From Nocardia sp. alder85J (lineage in GTDB: Bacteria; Actinomycetota; Actinomycetes; Mycobacteriales; Mycobacteriaceae): DNA of 64,000 nt. The stretch's first letter is position 1. Each line of letters opens with the position of its first letter. Below the pieces are notes generated by a model. It was not told the DNA's origin. It did no database searches and worked only from the letters and a program-made list of their open reading frames with translations. The stretch covers positions 124,001 through 188,000 of the forward strand of contig NZ_JAIUCZ020000009.1 in the NCBI RefSeq assembly GCF_020176955.2. The letters run 5' to 3'. A program made the translations under genes and the position numbers. Positions 35,432 through 45,403 of the stretch are shown here, piece by piece.

Positions 35432-38400
35432 ATGTCGGATATTGCAATTGTCGGCATAGGATGCCGATTCGCCGGCGGGATAGACTCACCGGAGAATTTC
35501 TGGGAATTCGTGCTGGACAAGCGGGACGGCGTCGTCGACATGCCGTCCGATCGCTGGGACTACCGCCGTTATTACGATCCGGAACCCCGCACGCCCGGCC
35601 GCAGCTACACCAAGCGCGGCGCCTTCATGACAACGGATCCGTGGGAGTTCGATCCGGACTTTTTCGGCATTTCGCCCAGAGAGGCCACGGTTCTCGATCC
35701 GCAGCAGCGGCTGATGCTCGAGGTCACCTGGGAGGCGCTCGACGACGCCGGGATCGCCCGGCGCGCGGCCGGCGGGCCGGTCGGGGTCTACGTCGGTGGC
35801 TTCGTGGTGGACCAGTCGGTCATCGGCGTGGTGGGTCCCGCGTTGTTCCACACCGACATGCACACCCCGGCCAGCGCGTCCTACACCATGCTGTCCAATC
35901 GGATCGCATACGCGCTCAACCTGATCGGGCCCGCGCTCACCGTCGACACGGCCTGTTCGTCGTCGCTGGTGGCGTTCCATCTGGCCTGTCAGGCGCTGGA
36001 CAACGGTGACTGCGAGGTGGCGCTGGCCGGTGGTGTCAATGTGATGTTGCAGCCGGAGACCTTCGTCCTGATGTGCAAGGGCGGCTTTCTCGCCGCCGAC
36101 GGCCGCTGCAAATCCTTCGACGCCGCCGCGGACGGCTACGGCCGCGGCGAGGGCGCGGGCATGGTGGCGCTGAAGAAGCTCGACGACGCGGTCCGCGACG
36201 GCGACCGGATCTACGCCGTGGTCAAGGCGACCGGCGCCAACCAGGACGGCCGCACCACCGCGATCACCGTGCCGAACGTGGATTCCCAGGAGTCGCTGGC
36301 CCGTTCGGTGTGTGAACGCGCCGGGCTGGCGCCGGCGGAGATCACCTACGTCGAGGCGCACGGGACCGGCACCCTGGTCGGCGATCCCGTCGAATTGCGA
36401 GCGCTGGGAAGGGTTTTCGGCGTTCCGGAGCAGCGGTCGCGGACCCTGGGCGTCGGCTCGGTGAAGTCCACCCTGGGGCACACCGAGGCCGCGGCGGGTA
36501 TCGCGAGCGTGATCAAGGCCGCGCTGGCCGTCGCGCACCGCACGATCCCGCCGCAGGGCTGGATCGACACGCCCAACCCGGACATCCCCTTCGACGAACT
36601 GGGCCTGCACGTCCAGACCGAGGCCGAGCCGCTGCCGGCGGACGCCGCGCCGATGGCGGTGGCGGTCAACGGTTTCGGCTACGGCGGCACCAACGCGCAC
36701 GCGATCCTGCGGGAATACCGGCCCGCCACCGTCGTCGAACCGGCTTTGGAGCCGAACCACTATGGCGTGCTGCCGATCTCGGCCCGCAGCACCGCCGCGG
36801 CGCGCGCGCTGGCGGGGCGGTTCGCCGAACTGATCACCGCGGGCGCGGAACCGCGGCGGCTGGCCGAGGCCGCGTGGACCCGGATGGCGCACCACCAGTT
36901 CCGCACCGGCATGCTGCTCGGCGACACCGAGGATCTGGTCCGGGATCTGCACGCCTTCGCCGCCGGCGAGGGCCGCGACGCGGTGCGCACCATCGTGGCG
37001 CGGACCACCGAACCGGTGTTCGTGTACTCCGGCATGGGCCCGCAATGGTGGGGAATGGCGCGCGAACTGCTCAGCGGCACAGGCGTGTTCGCCGATACCG
37101 CCGCGGAGATCGACGCCGAGTTCCGCAAGGTCGCGGGCTGGTCGATCGTCGAGGAACTACTGAAACCCGAGGACCGGTCACGGGTCACCAGCACCGAGGT
37201 CGCGCAGCCGGCCAACTTCCTGGTGCAGGTGGCGCTGACCCGTGAACTCGCGCGGTACGGCATCGTGCCCGCGGCCATCGTCGGCCACAGCGTCGGCGAG
37301 GTGTCCGCGGCCTACGTCAGCGGCATGCTCTCGCTGCGCGACGCGGTGCTGGTAGCCTACCACCGGGCCCGCTTGCAGGCCACCACCGCCGGCTCCGGCG
37401 GCATGCTCGCCGTGGGCATGTCGTACGAACAGGCCCGCGAACTGGTCGCCGACGACCCCCGCGTCGATATCGCCGCGATCAACAGCGCCACCTCGCTGAC
37501 CCTCTCCGGTGATGTCGACCGGCTCGAGGAGATCGGCGAGAAGCTCACCGAGGACGGCATTTTCGCGCGTCCGCTGCGGGTCGAGGTGCCGTATCACAGC
37601 CGGCTCATGGACCCCATCCTGGACGAACTGCGCGCGGCGCTGGCGACCCTGCAACCGCACGAGCCGACCGTGCCGCTGCTCTCGTCGGTCACCGGTACCC
37701 AGGTCATCGGGCCGGACTGGGACGCCGAGTACTGGTGTGCCAATGTGCGGGAGCCGGTGCGCTTCGCCGACGCGATCACCGCGCTGATCGGCGAGCGCCG
37801 GGTCTTCCTGGAGGTCGGGCCGCATCCGGTGCTGTCCGGCAACATCCGCGAGACGCTGCTCGCCGCGGACGTCAACGGCACCACGGTGCCGACGCTGGAT
37901 CGCAAGCAGCGCGACTCCGACAGCCTCCGGCGCACCCTGCTCGGTCTGTACGGCGCGGGCGTGCTGGACCTCGACGCCCTGTTCCCGCCCGAGCGGGCCG
38001 CCACCCCGCACGTCCCGCTGCCGCGTTACCCGTGGCAGCGGACCCGGTTGCACTCGGCGCTGCCGCTGTTCGAACAGGCCCGGCTCGGTACCCCCGGCAG
38101 TTACGCCATGCTCGGCGATCCGGACGTCGAGGGGCGGCCGGACTGGCTGCTCCAGGTCGGCACCGAACTACTGCCGTGGCTGGCCGATCACGTGGTCAAC
38201 GGGATCAAGATCATGCCGGGTGCGGCCTATCTGGACGCGGCGCTCAGCGCCACCGCGAAGCGGCTCGGCGCCGAACGTGTCGCGCTGGAACAGGTCCGCT
38301 TCGTGGCGCCGCTGATCATGGGCGCACCGGACGTGCCGCTGCTCGCGCTGACCGTGGAGGAGGCCAGCGGCCGCTTCCTGATCCGCTCGCGCTCGGCCAC

Positions 38401-41400
38401 CGGCACCGCGTGGACCCTGCACGCGTCCGGCCGCATGCTCACCGGCAGCCATCAGCGGACCCGGGTCGAGGTCCCGGTGATCTCGGTCGGCGTCGACGTC
38501 GATCCGAAGCTGTTCTACAGCGGACTGGCCGCCGCGGGCCTGCAATACGGCCCCTCCTTCCGGCGCGTGCTCAGCGCGCGGGTCGGGAAGGACACGGCCA
38601 CGGCGATCGTGGACGGCAGCATCGCCGTGGGCTCGGGCCACGCGGCGCATCCGGCCGTCGTCGACGCGGCGATGCAGACCGCGGCGCTGCTGTTCGCCGA
38701 ATCCCGCATCGACGAGGGCACTCTGGTTCCCGTCGGCGTCGCGGCGGTGCGGCTGGTGGCGCCGCTGCCGGAGCGGATCACCGTGGTCGCCCGCCGCGAC
38801 CCGAGGGCGCGGCTGCGTGCCGACGTCGATCTGCTCGACGACGAGCACAATCTCGTGATGCGGTTGAGCGGCTTGCAGATCGGCGCGCTCACCCCGGGCC
38901 AGGACCCGATGCGCCGGATGGCCGACTTCTTCTACACCGAGACCATGCAGGCCCGCGATCCGCTGGATCCCACTGTGCTGCCGCAGGATTCGGTGAGCAC
39001 CGTGGTCGTCGCGCTCACCGGCGGCGAGGACCGCGCGCACGCGCTGGTCGCGGCGATCCCGGGCGCGCGGCTGTACTGCGCCGGTGACGAGCCGCAGGCC
39101 GCCGAGAACCCGGAACCGGAGCAGAGCGCCCTGGTCGCGACGCTGGCCGCCGCCCGGGCCGACGGCACCGACCGGGTGCACGTCGTCGTCGTGACCGCGG
39201 CCGTGGCCGACGATCTCGCCGAACTGTGGACGCTGCGGCGAATCGCGGTGGCCGTCAACGCTTTCGCCTACCCGGAAGGCGCCGGGCAGGAGGGCGGGTT
39301 CGAGGACGGGCAGTGTCACGTCACGCTGGTGACCGAACGCGCCTTCGTGATCCCCGGCGACCCCACCCCGGCCGATCCGGCCGCGGCCGCGCTCGCCGGG
39401 GCCCACCGGGTGCTGCTCAACGAGCAGACCACGCTGCGCTGGCGGCTGATCGACGTGACCCCCGGTACCGAGATCGCCGATCTGGTCACCGAACTCGCCG
39501 TCCCGGGCGCCTTCCGGACCGATGACGCCGACGAGGTCGCCCTGCGCTGCGGCACCCGCTGGACCCCGCAGGTGACCAAACCGCTGCCGGATCGCCTGGA
39601 GGAGTTGGACACCGCGGCGCCGCTGACCGACGCTCAGGCCAATTTCGCGCTGGAGCTGCCCCGCACCCGGATGCTGGGCGCGCTGGCCTGGCGGCAGTGC
39701 CCGCGCCCGGCGCCGGGCGCCGGACAGGTCGAGGTCCGGATGAAGGTCATCGGCCTGAACTACAAGGACCCGCTGAAGGTCATCGGCCTGCTCGGCGAAC
39801 GTGAGCTCGCGCCCACCTATTTCGGCACCGTCCCCGGGATGGAGGGCGTCGGCGAGGTGGTGCGGGTCGGCGCGGAGGTCACCGGGATCGCGGTCGGTGA
39901 CCTGGTCGCGATCGCCGCCAAGGGCATGATGCAGCGCTACGTGCTGGTCCAGCGGGACCGGGCCATCGTGCTGCCGCCGGACGCGGACCCCGGATACTGC
40001 ACCAGCACCATCGCTTTCGGTACCGCCGAATACGCGCTGCACGATCTGGCCCGGCTGCAACCCGGCGAGACCGTGCTCATCCACGGCGCCGCGGGCGGTG
40101 TCGGCACGGCGGCCATCCAGGTCGCCAAGGACCGCGGCGCGCGCATCATCGGCACGGCCAGTACCGACGAACGCCGGGCGCACGTGCTCGAACTCGGCGC
40201 CGATCACGCGATCGACTCGCGCTCACTGAATTTCGTGGACGACGTGCTGGCGCTCACCGGCGGCAAGGGCGTCGAGGTCGTGGTGAGCAGCGCGCCGGGG
40301 GAGATCCTGCGGCAGAACTTCCACGCCGTCGCCGAATTCGGCCGCATCGTGGAGGTCGGCAAGGCCGACATCTATACCGGTGGCCTGCTGGAGATGTCGA
40401 ATTTCGACAAGAACGTGGCCTACTTCTCGATGGACCTGGACCGGCTGGTGGCCGCCGATCCGCAGCGGCTGATCAGCCTGCTGCAACGGGTCTACGAGAA
40501 GGTGCTCGCCGGTACCTACACGCCGCTGTCGTATCGGCTGTTCGAGACCGACGACGTGGCGAGCGCGTTCGAGGAGACCATCCGCTCGACCGGCCTGAAT
40601 CGCATTGCGCTGCGGATGGATTCGCCGCTGCCGGCGGTGCGGCCGTATCTGCCCGAGGTCGGGATCGACGCGGACGCGACCTATCTGATCACCGGCGGCT
40701 TCGGCGGATTCGGATTGGCCATCGGGCGCTGGCTGTCACTGCGCGGGGCGCGGCGGCTGGTGCTGGTCGGGCGCGGCGGCGCGAGCACCGAGGAGGCACG
40801 CCGGCAGCTGGAGGCGTGGCGCGCGACCGGGGTCGAGGTGGTCCAGGAGCTGGCCGACGTCACGGACGCGGCGGCGGTCGCCGCGATCGTCGGGCGGGCG
40901 CACAGCGCCGAGCATCCGCTGCGCGGGGTGTTCCACGCGGCGGGCTCGGTCGCCGACAATCGCCTGGACGCCATGACATTCCAGGAGCTGGACGTCGTGT
41001 ACCGGCCGAAGGTGCACGGCGCCAGGCTGTTGCACGAGGCGGTGGCCGCCGCCGGCATCCGACCGGGCATGTTCGTGCTGTGCTCCTCCGGTGGTTCCAT
41101 GTACGGCATCTACGGCCAATACAACTACTGCGCCGCCAATGTCGCGGTGGAGACCATGGCCCAGGAATGGGCGAAGGCAGGCGAGCGGGCGGTGTGCGTC
41201 GGCTGGGGCCACCTGTCCGGCGCGACCGGCGGCATGGCCGCCGACGAGACGGCGGTGAAATACCTGGATCTGGTGGGCTTCGACCCGATCGATATGGCCG
41301 ATGCCACCGCCTACCTGGAACAAACACTGCGCCTTGGTGTTTCGCGGGCTGCCATCATCCCCACCGATTGGGCCAAGCTCACCGGCACCTTCCCGCAGCT

Positions 41401-41821
41401 GACCCGCACCGGTCGCACCATGGCGCTGGCACAGGTCTCCGCCAAGGACACCTCGGAACTGGCCCGGCTGCGGGCCGAGGTGGCCGCGATCGAGGAGAGC
41501 AAGCGCGGTTCCTTCGTGGCCCGCAAGATGGCCGAGGAACTCGCCGTGGTCATGGGCGTACCGGTGGAATCCATCGACATGACGGTCCCGGTCCCCGAAT
41601 TGGGCCTGGATTCGCTGATGGCCGTGGAACTCGGCGCCCGGGTCACCAAGACCCTCGGCATCGACCTGATGTCGTTGCAGATGGGCCGGTCGTTCAGCCT
41701 GGAGCAGGCCGGTCCGAAAGTGGCCGAACTGATCCTGGCCGCGGAATCCGCCCAGGGCCGGGCGCCCGTGCCGGTCGCCGAGCCGGCTGCGGCGCCGGTG
41801 CCGGTCGGAGCCGCGTCATGA
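35432..41821 (+). CDS. Type I polyketide synthase, KS-AT-DH-ER-KR-ACP
   Basis: A 2129-residue single-module, fully reducing synthase resembling mycocerosic acid synthase and Pks2. KS: Cys175 (DTACSSS), His310, His350. AT: Ser620 (GHSVGE), with YHSR at 721-724 in place of the usual specificity motifs. DH: His920 and Asp1078. ER: nucleotide loop HGAAGGVG at 1551. KR: GGFGGFG at 1755 and Tyr1899/Asn1903. ACP: Ser2061 (LGLDSLM). No thioesterase or docking domain. It should elongate an acyl starter iteratively to a saturated, possibly methyl-branched chain. ATG 35432 follows GGAGGG. A PapA-like acyltransferase follows. Confidence 0.93.
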   Translation: MSDIAIVGIGCRFAGGIDSPENFWEFVLDKRDGVVDMPSDRWDYRRYYDPEPRTPGRSYTKRGAFMTTDPWEFDPDFFGISPREATVLDPQQRLMLEVTWEALDDAGIARRAAGGPVGVYVGGFVVDQSVIGVVGPALFHTDMHTPASASYTMLSNRIAYALNLIGPALTVDTACSSSLVAFHLACQALDNGDCEVALAGGVNVMLQPETFVLMCKGGFLAADGRCKSFDAAADGYGRGEGAGMVALKKLDDAVRDGDRIYAVVKATGANQDGRTTAITVPNVDSQESLARSVCERAGLAPAEITYVEAHGTGTLVGDPVELRALGRVFGVPEQRSRTLGVGSVKSTLGHTEAAAGIASVIKAALAVAHRTIPPQGWIDTPNPDIPFDELGLHVQTEAEPLPADAAPMAVAVNGFGYGGTNAHAILREYRPATVVEPALEPNHYGVLPISARSTAAARALAGRFAELITAGAEPRRLAEAAWTRMAHHQFRTGMLLGDTEDLVRDLHAFAAGEGRDAVRTIVARTTEPVFVYSGMGPQWWGMARELLSGTGVFADTAAEIDAEFRKVAGWSIVEELLKPEDRSRVTSTEVAQPANFLVQVALTRELARYGIVPAAIVGHSVGEVSAAYVSGMLSLRDAVLVAYHRARLQATTAGSGGMLAVGMSYEQARELVADDPRVDIAAINSATSLTLSGDVDRLEEIGEKLTEDGIFARPLRVEVPYHSRLMDPILDELRAALATLQPHEPTVPLLSSVTGTQVIGPDWDAEYWCANVREPVRFADAITALIGERRVFLEVGPHPVLSGNIRETLLAADVNGTTVPTLDRKQRDSDSLRRTLLGLYGAGVLDLDALFPPERAATPHVPLPRYPWQRTRLHSALPLFEQARLGTPGSYAMLGDPDVEGRPDWLLQVGTELLPWLADHVVNGIKIMPGAAYLDAALSATAKRLGAERVALEQVRFVAPLIMGAPDVPLLALTVEEASGRFLIRSRSATGTAWTLHASGRMLTGSHQRTRVEVPVISVGVDVDPKLFYSGLAAAGLQYGPSFRRVLSARVGKDTATAIVDGSIAVGSGHAAHPAVVDAAMQTAALLFAESRIDEGTLVPVGVAAVRLVAPLPERITVVARRDPRARLRADVDLLDDEHNLVMRLSGLQIGALTPGQDPMRRMADFFYTETMQARDPLDPTVLPQDSVSTVVVALTGGEDRAHALVAAIPGARLYCAGDEPQAAENPEPEQSALVATLAAARADGTDRVHVVVVTAAVADDLAELWTLRRIAVAVNAFAYPEGAGQEGGFEDGQCHVTLVTERAFVIPGDPTPADPAAAALAGAHRVLLNEQTTLRWRLIDVTPGTEIADLVTELAVPGAFRTDDADEVALRCGTRWTPQVTKPLPDRLEELDTAAPLTDAQANFALELPRTRMLGALAWRQCPRPAPGAGQVEVRMKVIGLNYKDPLKVIGLLGERELAPTYFGTVPGMEGVGEVVRVGAEVTGIAVGDLVAIAAKGMMQRYVLVQRDRAIVLPPDADPGYCTSTIAFGTAEYALHDLARLQPGETVLIHGAAGGVGTAAIQVAKDRGARIIGTASTDERRAHVLELGADHAIDSRSLNFVDDVLALTGGKGVEVVVSSAPGEILRQNFHAVAEFGRIVEVGKADIYTGGLLEMSNFDKNVAYFSMDLDRLVAADPQRLISLLQRVYEKVLAGTYTPLSYRLFETDDVASAFEETIRSTGLNRIALRMDSPLPAVRPYLPEVGIDADATYLITGGFGGFGLAIGRWLSLRGARRLVLVGRGGASTEEARRQLEAWRATGVEVVQELADVTDAAAVAAIVGRAHSAEHPLRGVFHAAGSVADNRLDAMTFQELDVVYRPKVHGARLLHEAVAAAGIRPGMFVLCSSGGSMYGIYGQYNYCAANVAVETMAQEWAKAGERAVCVGWGHLSGATGGMAADETAVKYLDLVGFDPIDMADATAYLEQTLRLGVSRAAIIPTDWAKLTGTFPQLTRTGRTMALAQVSAKDTSELARLRAEVAAIEESKRGSFVARKMAEELAVVMGVPVESIDMTVPVPELGLDSLMAVELGARVTKTLGIDLMSLQMGRSFSLEQAGPKVAELILAAESAQGRAPVPVAEPAAAPVPVGAAS

Positions 41822-41849
41822 CCGGCGGTCGTCGAAACGAGGTGGCGTC

Positions 41850-43253
41850 ATGGTCGATTTCGGCCTGATCGACGAATGGGAGCCGGCGCCGGGCCGGCTG
41901 ACCAGCTGGGTGGCGTCACCCGAGTCGGTGGCGCGGGCCCGATCCGCGCCGGTGCACCCGGCCCCGCCGTCACATCAGCAGGAGCAGTATCTGCGGCTGG
42001 CCGCCCAGCACGCCGCGGCGGAGTTCCGGTACTCGGGCCTGTGCCTGGTGACCGCCGAGATCCCGGCCGGTGACCTGGACCGGGCCGCGATGACCCGGGC
42101 GGTCAACGCATTCCTGCTGCGGCACGACACCTTCCGCACCTGGTTCCGGCTCGCGGCGGGCGGTGCGATCGAACGGCATCTGGTGCCCGAGGCGGACGTG
42201 GACTTCGTCCCGGTCGAATACGGCTGGGTCGACGATCCGCCCACGGTCCGCGACCACGTGCAGAAGACCACCCCCGGGCCGTTCGACTGGGACTGCTTCA
42301 CCTTCGGCGTGATAGAGCGCGAGGAGTCGACCACCCTCTACCTCGCGGTCGATCACCTGCACACCGACGGATTCGGCCAGTACCTGTCGGGATTCGATCT
42401 CGCGCTGCTCTACGCCCGCGAGGTGTGGGATCAGACGCCGGACGTATTGACCCCCGCGGCGGGCTATCTCGACTACTGCACCGCCGAACGGGCCTACACC
42501 GGCCAGATGTCGCTGAATTCCGCCGGAGTTCGCAAGTGGCTGGAGCTGATTCGCGGCAACGGCGGCAGCCTGCCGTCGTTCCCACTGGATCTGGGCAGGC
42601 GCGGCGACATCTACAACCGCAGCGCGCACCGCACGGTGACGCTGTTCGACGAGGACACCGCCGCGCGTTTCGAGCGGCGGTGCCGGGCCAACGGCGCGGA
42701 ATTCGTCGGCGGCGTCTTCGCCGCGGCGGCCCTGGCCGAACACGAACTCGCCGACAGCGACTACTACTTCGGCATGACCCCGGTGACCACCCGCAGCACC
42801 GCCGAGCAGCGCGCCTCGGTCGGCTGGTACGTGACCTTGCTGCCGGTGGCGTTCCCGCTGGGTCTGCGCACCTCCTTCGACCGGGTGGTCACGCGCGCGC
42901 AGCACGCCTACGAGAACGGGCTGCGCCTGACCGCCACCTCGTTGCAGCGGGTGGTCGAACTGCTGCCCGCCGACTCCGATCTGGACCTGAGTCCGGGCTG
43001 GGCCTGCCCGATGATCTCCTACGTCGACGCCCGGGAATTGCTCGGCAACGAGTTCTTCGACACCGCTTCGTGCGGGCTCTACACCAATCGCGCTGCCTCC
43101 GAACAGGTGCTGATCTGGATCAACCGGCTGGCGGCGCGGACCACGCTGAGCGTCATCTACCCGGACACCCCGGTGGCGCACGATTCCGTGGAACGCTATG
43201 TCGCCCGGCTGGCGGCGGTCTTCGCCGCCGCCGCGGGGGAGGAGGACCGGTGA
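41850..43253 (+). CDS. PapA-like acyltransferase (condensation fold)
   Basis: A 467-residue protein of the condensation/PapA superfamily. The catalytic motif HxxxDG is present as DHLHTDG, and the structural motif region reads VGWYVTLLPV. PapA proteins transfer the chain from a polyketide synthase onto trehalose or another alcohol, so this gene 28 bp behind the synthase is its natural partner. GAGGTGG precedes the ATG. The last gene of the set overlaps its stop (GTGA). The acceptor is unknown; trehalose is a guess from the sulfolipid and acyl-trehalose loci. Confidence 0.88.
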   Translation: MVDFGLIDEWEPAPGRLTSWVASPESVARARSAPVHPAPPSHQQEQYLRLAAQHAAAEFRYSGLCLVTAEIPAGDLDRAAMTRAVNAFLLRHDTFRTWFRLAAGGAIERHLVPEADVDFVPVEYGWVDDPPTVRDHVQKTTPGPFDWDCFTFGVIEREESTTLYLAVDHLHTDGFGQYLSGFDLALLYAREVWDQTPDVLTPAAGYLDYCTAERAYTGQMSLNSAGVRKWLELIRGNGGSLPSFPLDLGRRGDIYNRSAHRTVTLFDEDTAARFERRCRANGAEFVGGVFAAAALAEHELADSDYYFGMTPVTTRSTAEQRASVGWYVTLLPVAFPLGLRTSFDRVVTRAQHAYENGLRLTATSLQRVVELLPADSDLDLSPGWACPMISYVDARELLGNEFFDTASCGLYTNRAASEQVLIWINRLAARTTLSVIYPDTPVAHDSVERYVARLAAVFAAAAGEEDR

Positions 43254-43930
43254 GCGGCACCGTCTTCCGCGATCCGCGGATACCCGACGGCGAGAAATCC
43301 GTGTACGCCGTCGGGATCGGTGACCAGCCGCCCGCGCTGGACCTGGTCAGCGTGATCGGCCACGACCGGCAGGGCTACCTGTCGGTGGTCCAGCTGAGCG
43401 CGGGCGACTTCACCGTCACCGTGGAGCAGCACTTCCGGCGCACCGGCGGCCTGCTGCGGGCCGCCGACTATCGCGCCGAAACCCGTTCGGGCGCCACGGT
43501 GGTCAGCCGCGAGGAGGCCACCTTCCTCGACGTCTCGCACATGCAGATCGGCGCCGGGATCGCGCCCTTCCCCGCCGATCTGATGCCGCTGGCGGGCGGG
43601 CTGACCCTGTTGCGCGGCCTGGACCTCACCGAGGGCGCCGAGGCGGATATCGCGCTGTGGCTGGCCTTCTCGGTGCATCTGCCGGTGAGCGCGAAGGTGG
43701 AGCGCCGCACCGTCGTCGACGTCCCGGCCGGCCCGATCGAGTGCTGGCAGGTCCGGTTGCGGCCCCGGCTCACCGGCCTGAACTCGATGCTGGAGAAGAT
43801 GCTCGGCGGATTCCTGCCGCCGGTGGTCGTGCACCTCGAGGTGGCCCCGCCGCACCGGATGGTCCGGTGCGGCTTCCCGACCGGCCCGATGCCGTGGGAT
43901 CCGCGCGGGGTGATGGATCTGGTCGGCTGA
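43250..43930 (+). CDS. Conserved protein of the pks-papA operon, function unknown
   Basis: A 226-residue soluble protein starts at a GTG that overlaps the PapA stop. It alternates short hydrophobic strands (YLSVVQLSAGDFTVTVE) with turns, as expected for a beta-rich fold, and has no signal peptide or membrane helix. I do not recognise a catalytic motif. The position makes it a likely accessory to lipid assembly, for example a chain-binding or chaperone protein. A DUF3108-like fold is possible but unproven. Confidence 0.7.
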   Translation: MSGTVFRDPRIPDGEKSVYAVGIGDQPPALDLVSVIGHDRQGYLSVVQLSAGDFTVTVEQHFRRTGGLLRAADYRAETRSGATVVSREEATFLDVSHMQIGAGIAPFPADLMPLAGGLTLLRGLDLTEGAEADIALWLAFSVHLPVSAKVERRTVVDVPAGPIECWQVRLRPRLTGLNSMLEKMLGGFLPPVVVHLEVAPPHRMVRCGFPTGPMPWDPRGVMDLVG

Positions 43931-43939
43931 GGGCCGCGA

Positions 43940-45403
43940 TCAGCCCAGTCCGATGCGAATGTTCTTGATCCGCAGGAATTCGTAGAGGCCGTCCAGACCG
44001 CCGGTGCGGCCGTAGCCGCTGTGTTTGTAACCGCCGTAGGGGCCTTGCGGGCTGATGTCGCTGTATTTGTTGACCCACACCGAACCCGCCTCCAGTTGTC
44101 GTGAGACGCGATGGGCGCGCGCGAGATTCGTCGTCTGCACGAAGGCGTTGAGGCCGTAGGGGGTGTCGTTGGCGATCCGGATCGCCTCGTCCTCGTCGGT
44201 GAATCGCATGACCGACACGACCGGGCCGAAGGTTTCGATCTGGGCCAGGGCGCAACGGTTGTCGACCCCGCCGAACACGGTGGGCTCCAGGTAATAACCG
44301 TCGGCCAGGTCGCCGCCGAGCCGATGTCCGCCGGTGAGCAGTTCGCCCGCGCCGGCGCCGACGGCGTCGTCGATCGCGGCGAGGATGCGATCGGCGGCCT
44401 GAGCGCTCACGACGGGCCCGACCGCCACGGCAGGATCGTAGGGATCGCCGACCTTCGCGGATTCGACCACCGCGAGGAACTTCTCCAGGAACGCGTCGTA
44501 GACCGAATCGTGGACCAGGATGCGGCTGGCGCAGGCGCAGCTCTGCCCGGATTGGGTGAGCGGTCCCTGATGGGCCGACAGCTGTGCCGCGAGATCGAGA
44601 TCGGCGTCGGCGAAGATGATGTTGGCCGACTTGCCGCCGAGTTCGGCGACCACCGGGGTCAGATTCGCCGCGGCGGTGCGGATGATCGTGCGGGCCGTCT
44701 CGACGCCGCCGGTGAAGTGGATCTTGCCGATGCCGGGATGGCGCACGAGCGCGTCGCCGGTCTCGGCGTGGCCGGTGACCACGTTCACCAGTCCGGGTGG
44801 CAGGCCCACCTCGGTGCACAGTTCACCGAAGCGCAGCGGAGCGAACGGCGCCTGCGGGGAGGCCTTGAACACCACGGCGTTGCCCGCGGCCAGCGCGGGC
44901 GCCACACACGCGCCCGCGACCACCATCGGCCCGTTCCAGGGTGCGATGACACCCATGACCCCGTAGGGCTCGCGTTCGACCAGATTGACATCCGCCGATC
45001 CGGAGACCGGAGTGCTCAGCCCGTGCGGTTTGTCCACGTATCCGGCGAAGTGCCGCAGGAATCGTTCCAGGAGAACGGCATTGCCCGCGAACGACACCGG
45101 CACGGCGTAGTCGGCGACGTTGAGCCGGGTGAATTCGGCGGCGCGGGCGGCGACCGCGTCGGCGAGCGCGATCAGCAGGTCGCGGCGGCGGTCGGCGCCG
45201 AGGGCCAGCCATTCCCGCTGCGCGAGCCGGCCGGACTCGACGGCCCGGTCGATCTCGGCCCGCCCGGCCAGCGGGACGGTGCCGTTCGGCCGCCCGGTTC
45301 CGGGGAAGATGTGCTCGTAGCTGCCTGCCGAGGTCTCGGTGATCCGCTCGCCGGCGATGTGCAGGGCGTCGGGCAGCGACAGCGGCGCAGTGGAGAGGGT
45401 CAT
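43940..45403 (-). CDS. Aldehyde dehydrogenase, NAD(P)-dependent
   Basis: A 487-residue aldehyde dehydrogenase has the proton acceptor Glu in AELGGKSAN, the nucleophilic Cys in SGQSCACASR and the cofactor segment HFTGGVET. C-terminal FGPVVSVMRF is also conserved. It oxidises an aldehyde to an acid. Its ATG overlaps the stop of the upstream CMD-like gene by one base, making it the last gene of a minus-strand set with two mycofactocin-type dehydrogenases. An alcohol-to-aldehyde-to-acid route is implied. Substrate unknown. Confidence 0.9.
   Translation of the reverse strand: MTLSTAPLSLPDALHIAGERITETSAGSYEHIFPGTGRPNGTVPLAGRAEIDRAVESGRLAQREWLALGADRRRDLLIALADAVAARAAEFTRLNVADYAVPVSFAGNAVLLERFLRHFAGYVDKPHGLSTPVSGSADVNLVEREPYGVMGVIAPWNGPMVVAGACVAPALAAGNAVVFKASPQAPFAPLRFGELCTEVGLPPGLVNVVTGHAETGDALVRHPGIGKIHFTGGVETARTIIRTAAANLTPVVAELGGKSANIIFADADLDLAAQLSAHQGPLTQSGQSCACASRILVHDSVYDAFLEKFLAVVESAKVGDPYDPAVAVGPVVSAQAADRILAAIDDAVGAGAGELLTGGHRLGGDLADGYYLEPTVFGGVDNRCALAQIETFGPVVSVMRFTDEDEAIRIANDTPYGLNAFVQTTNLARAHRVSRQLEAGSVWVNKYSDISPQGPYGGYKHSGYGRTGGLDGLYEFLRIKNIRIGLG

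Noticed and set aside
38168..40207. A 679-codon minus-strand open frame inside the polyketide synthase
   Set aside because: Composition is typical antisense of a high-GC gene and no motifs are visible; the synthase domains on the plus strand are complete.
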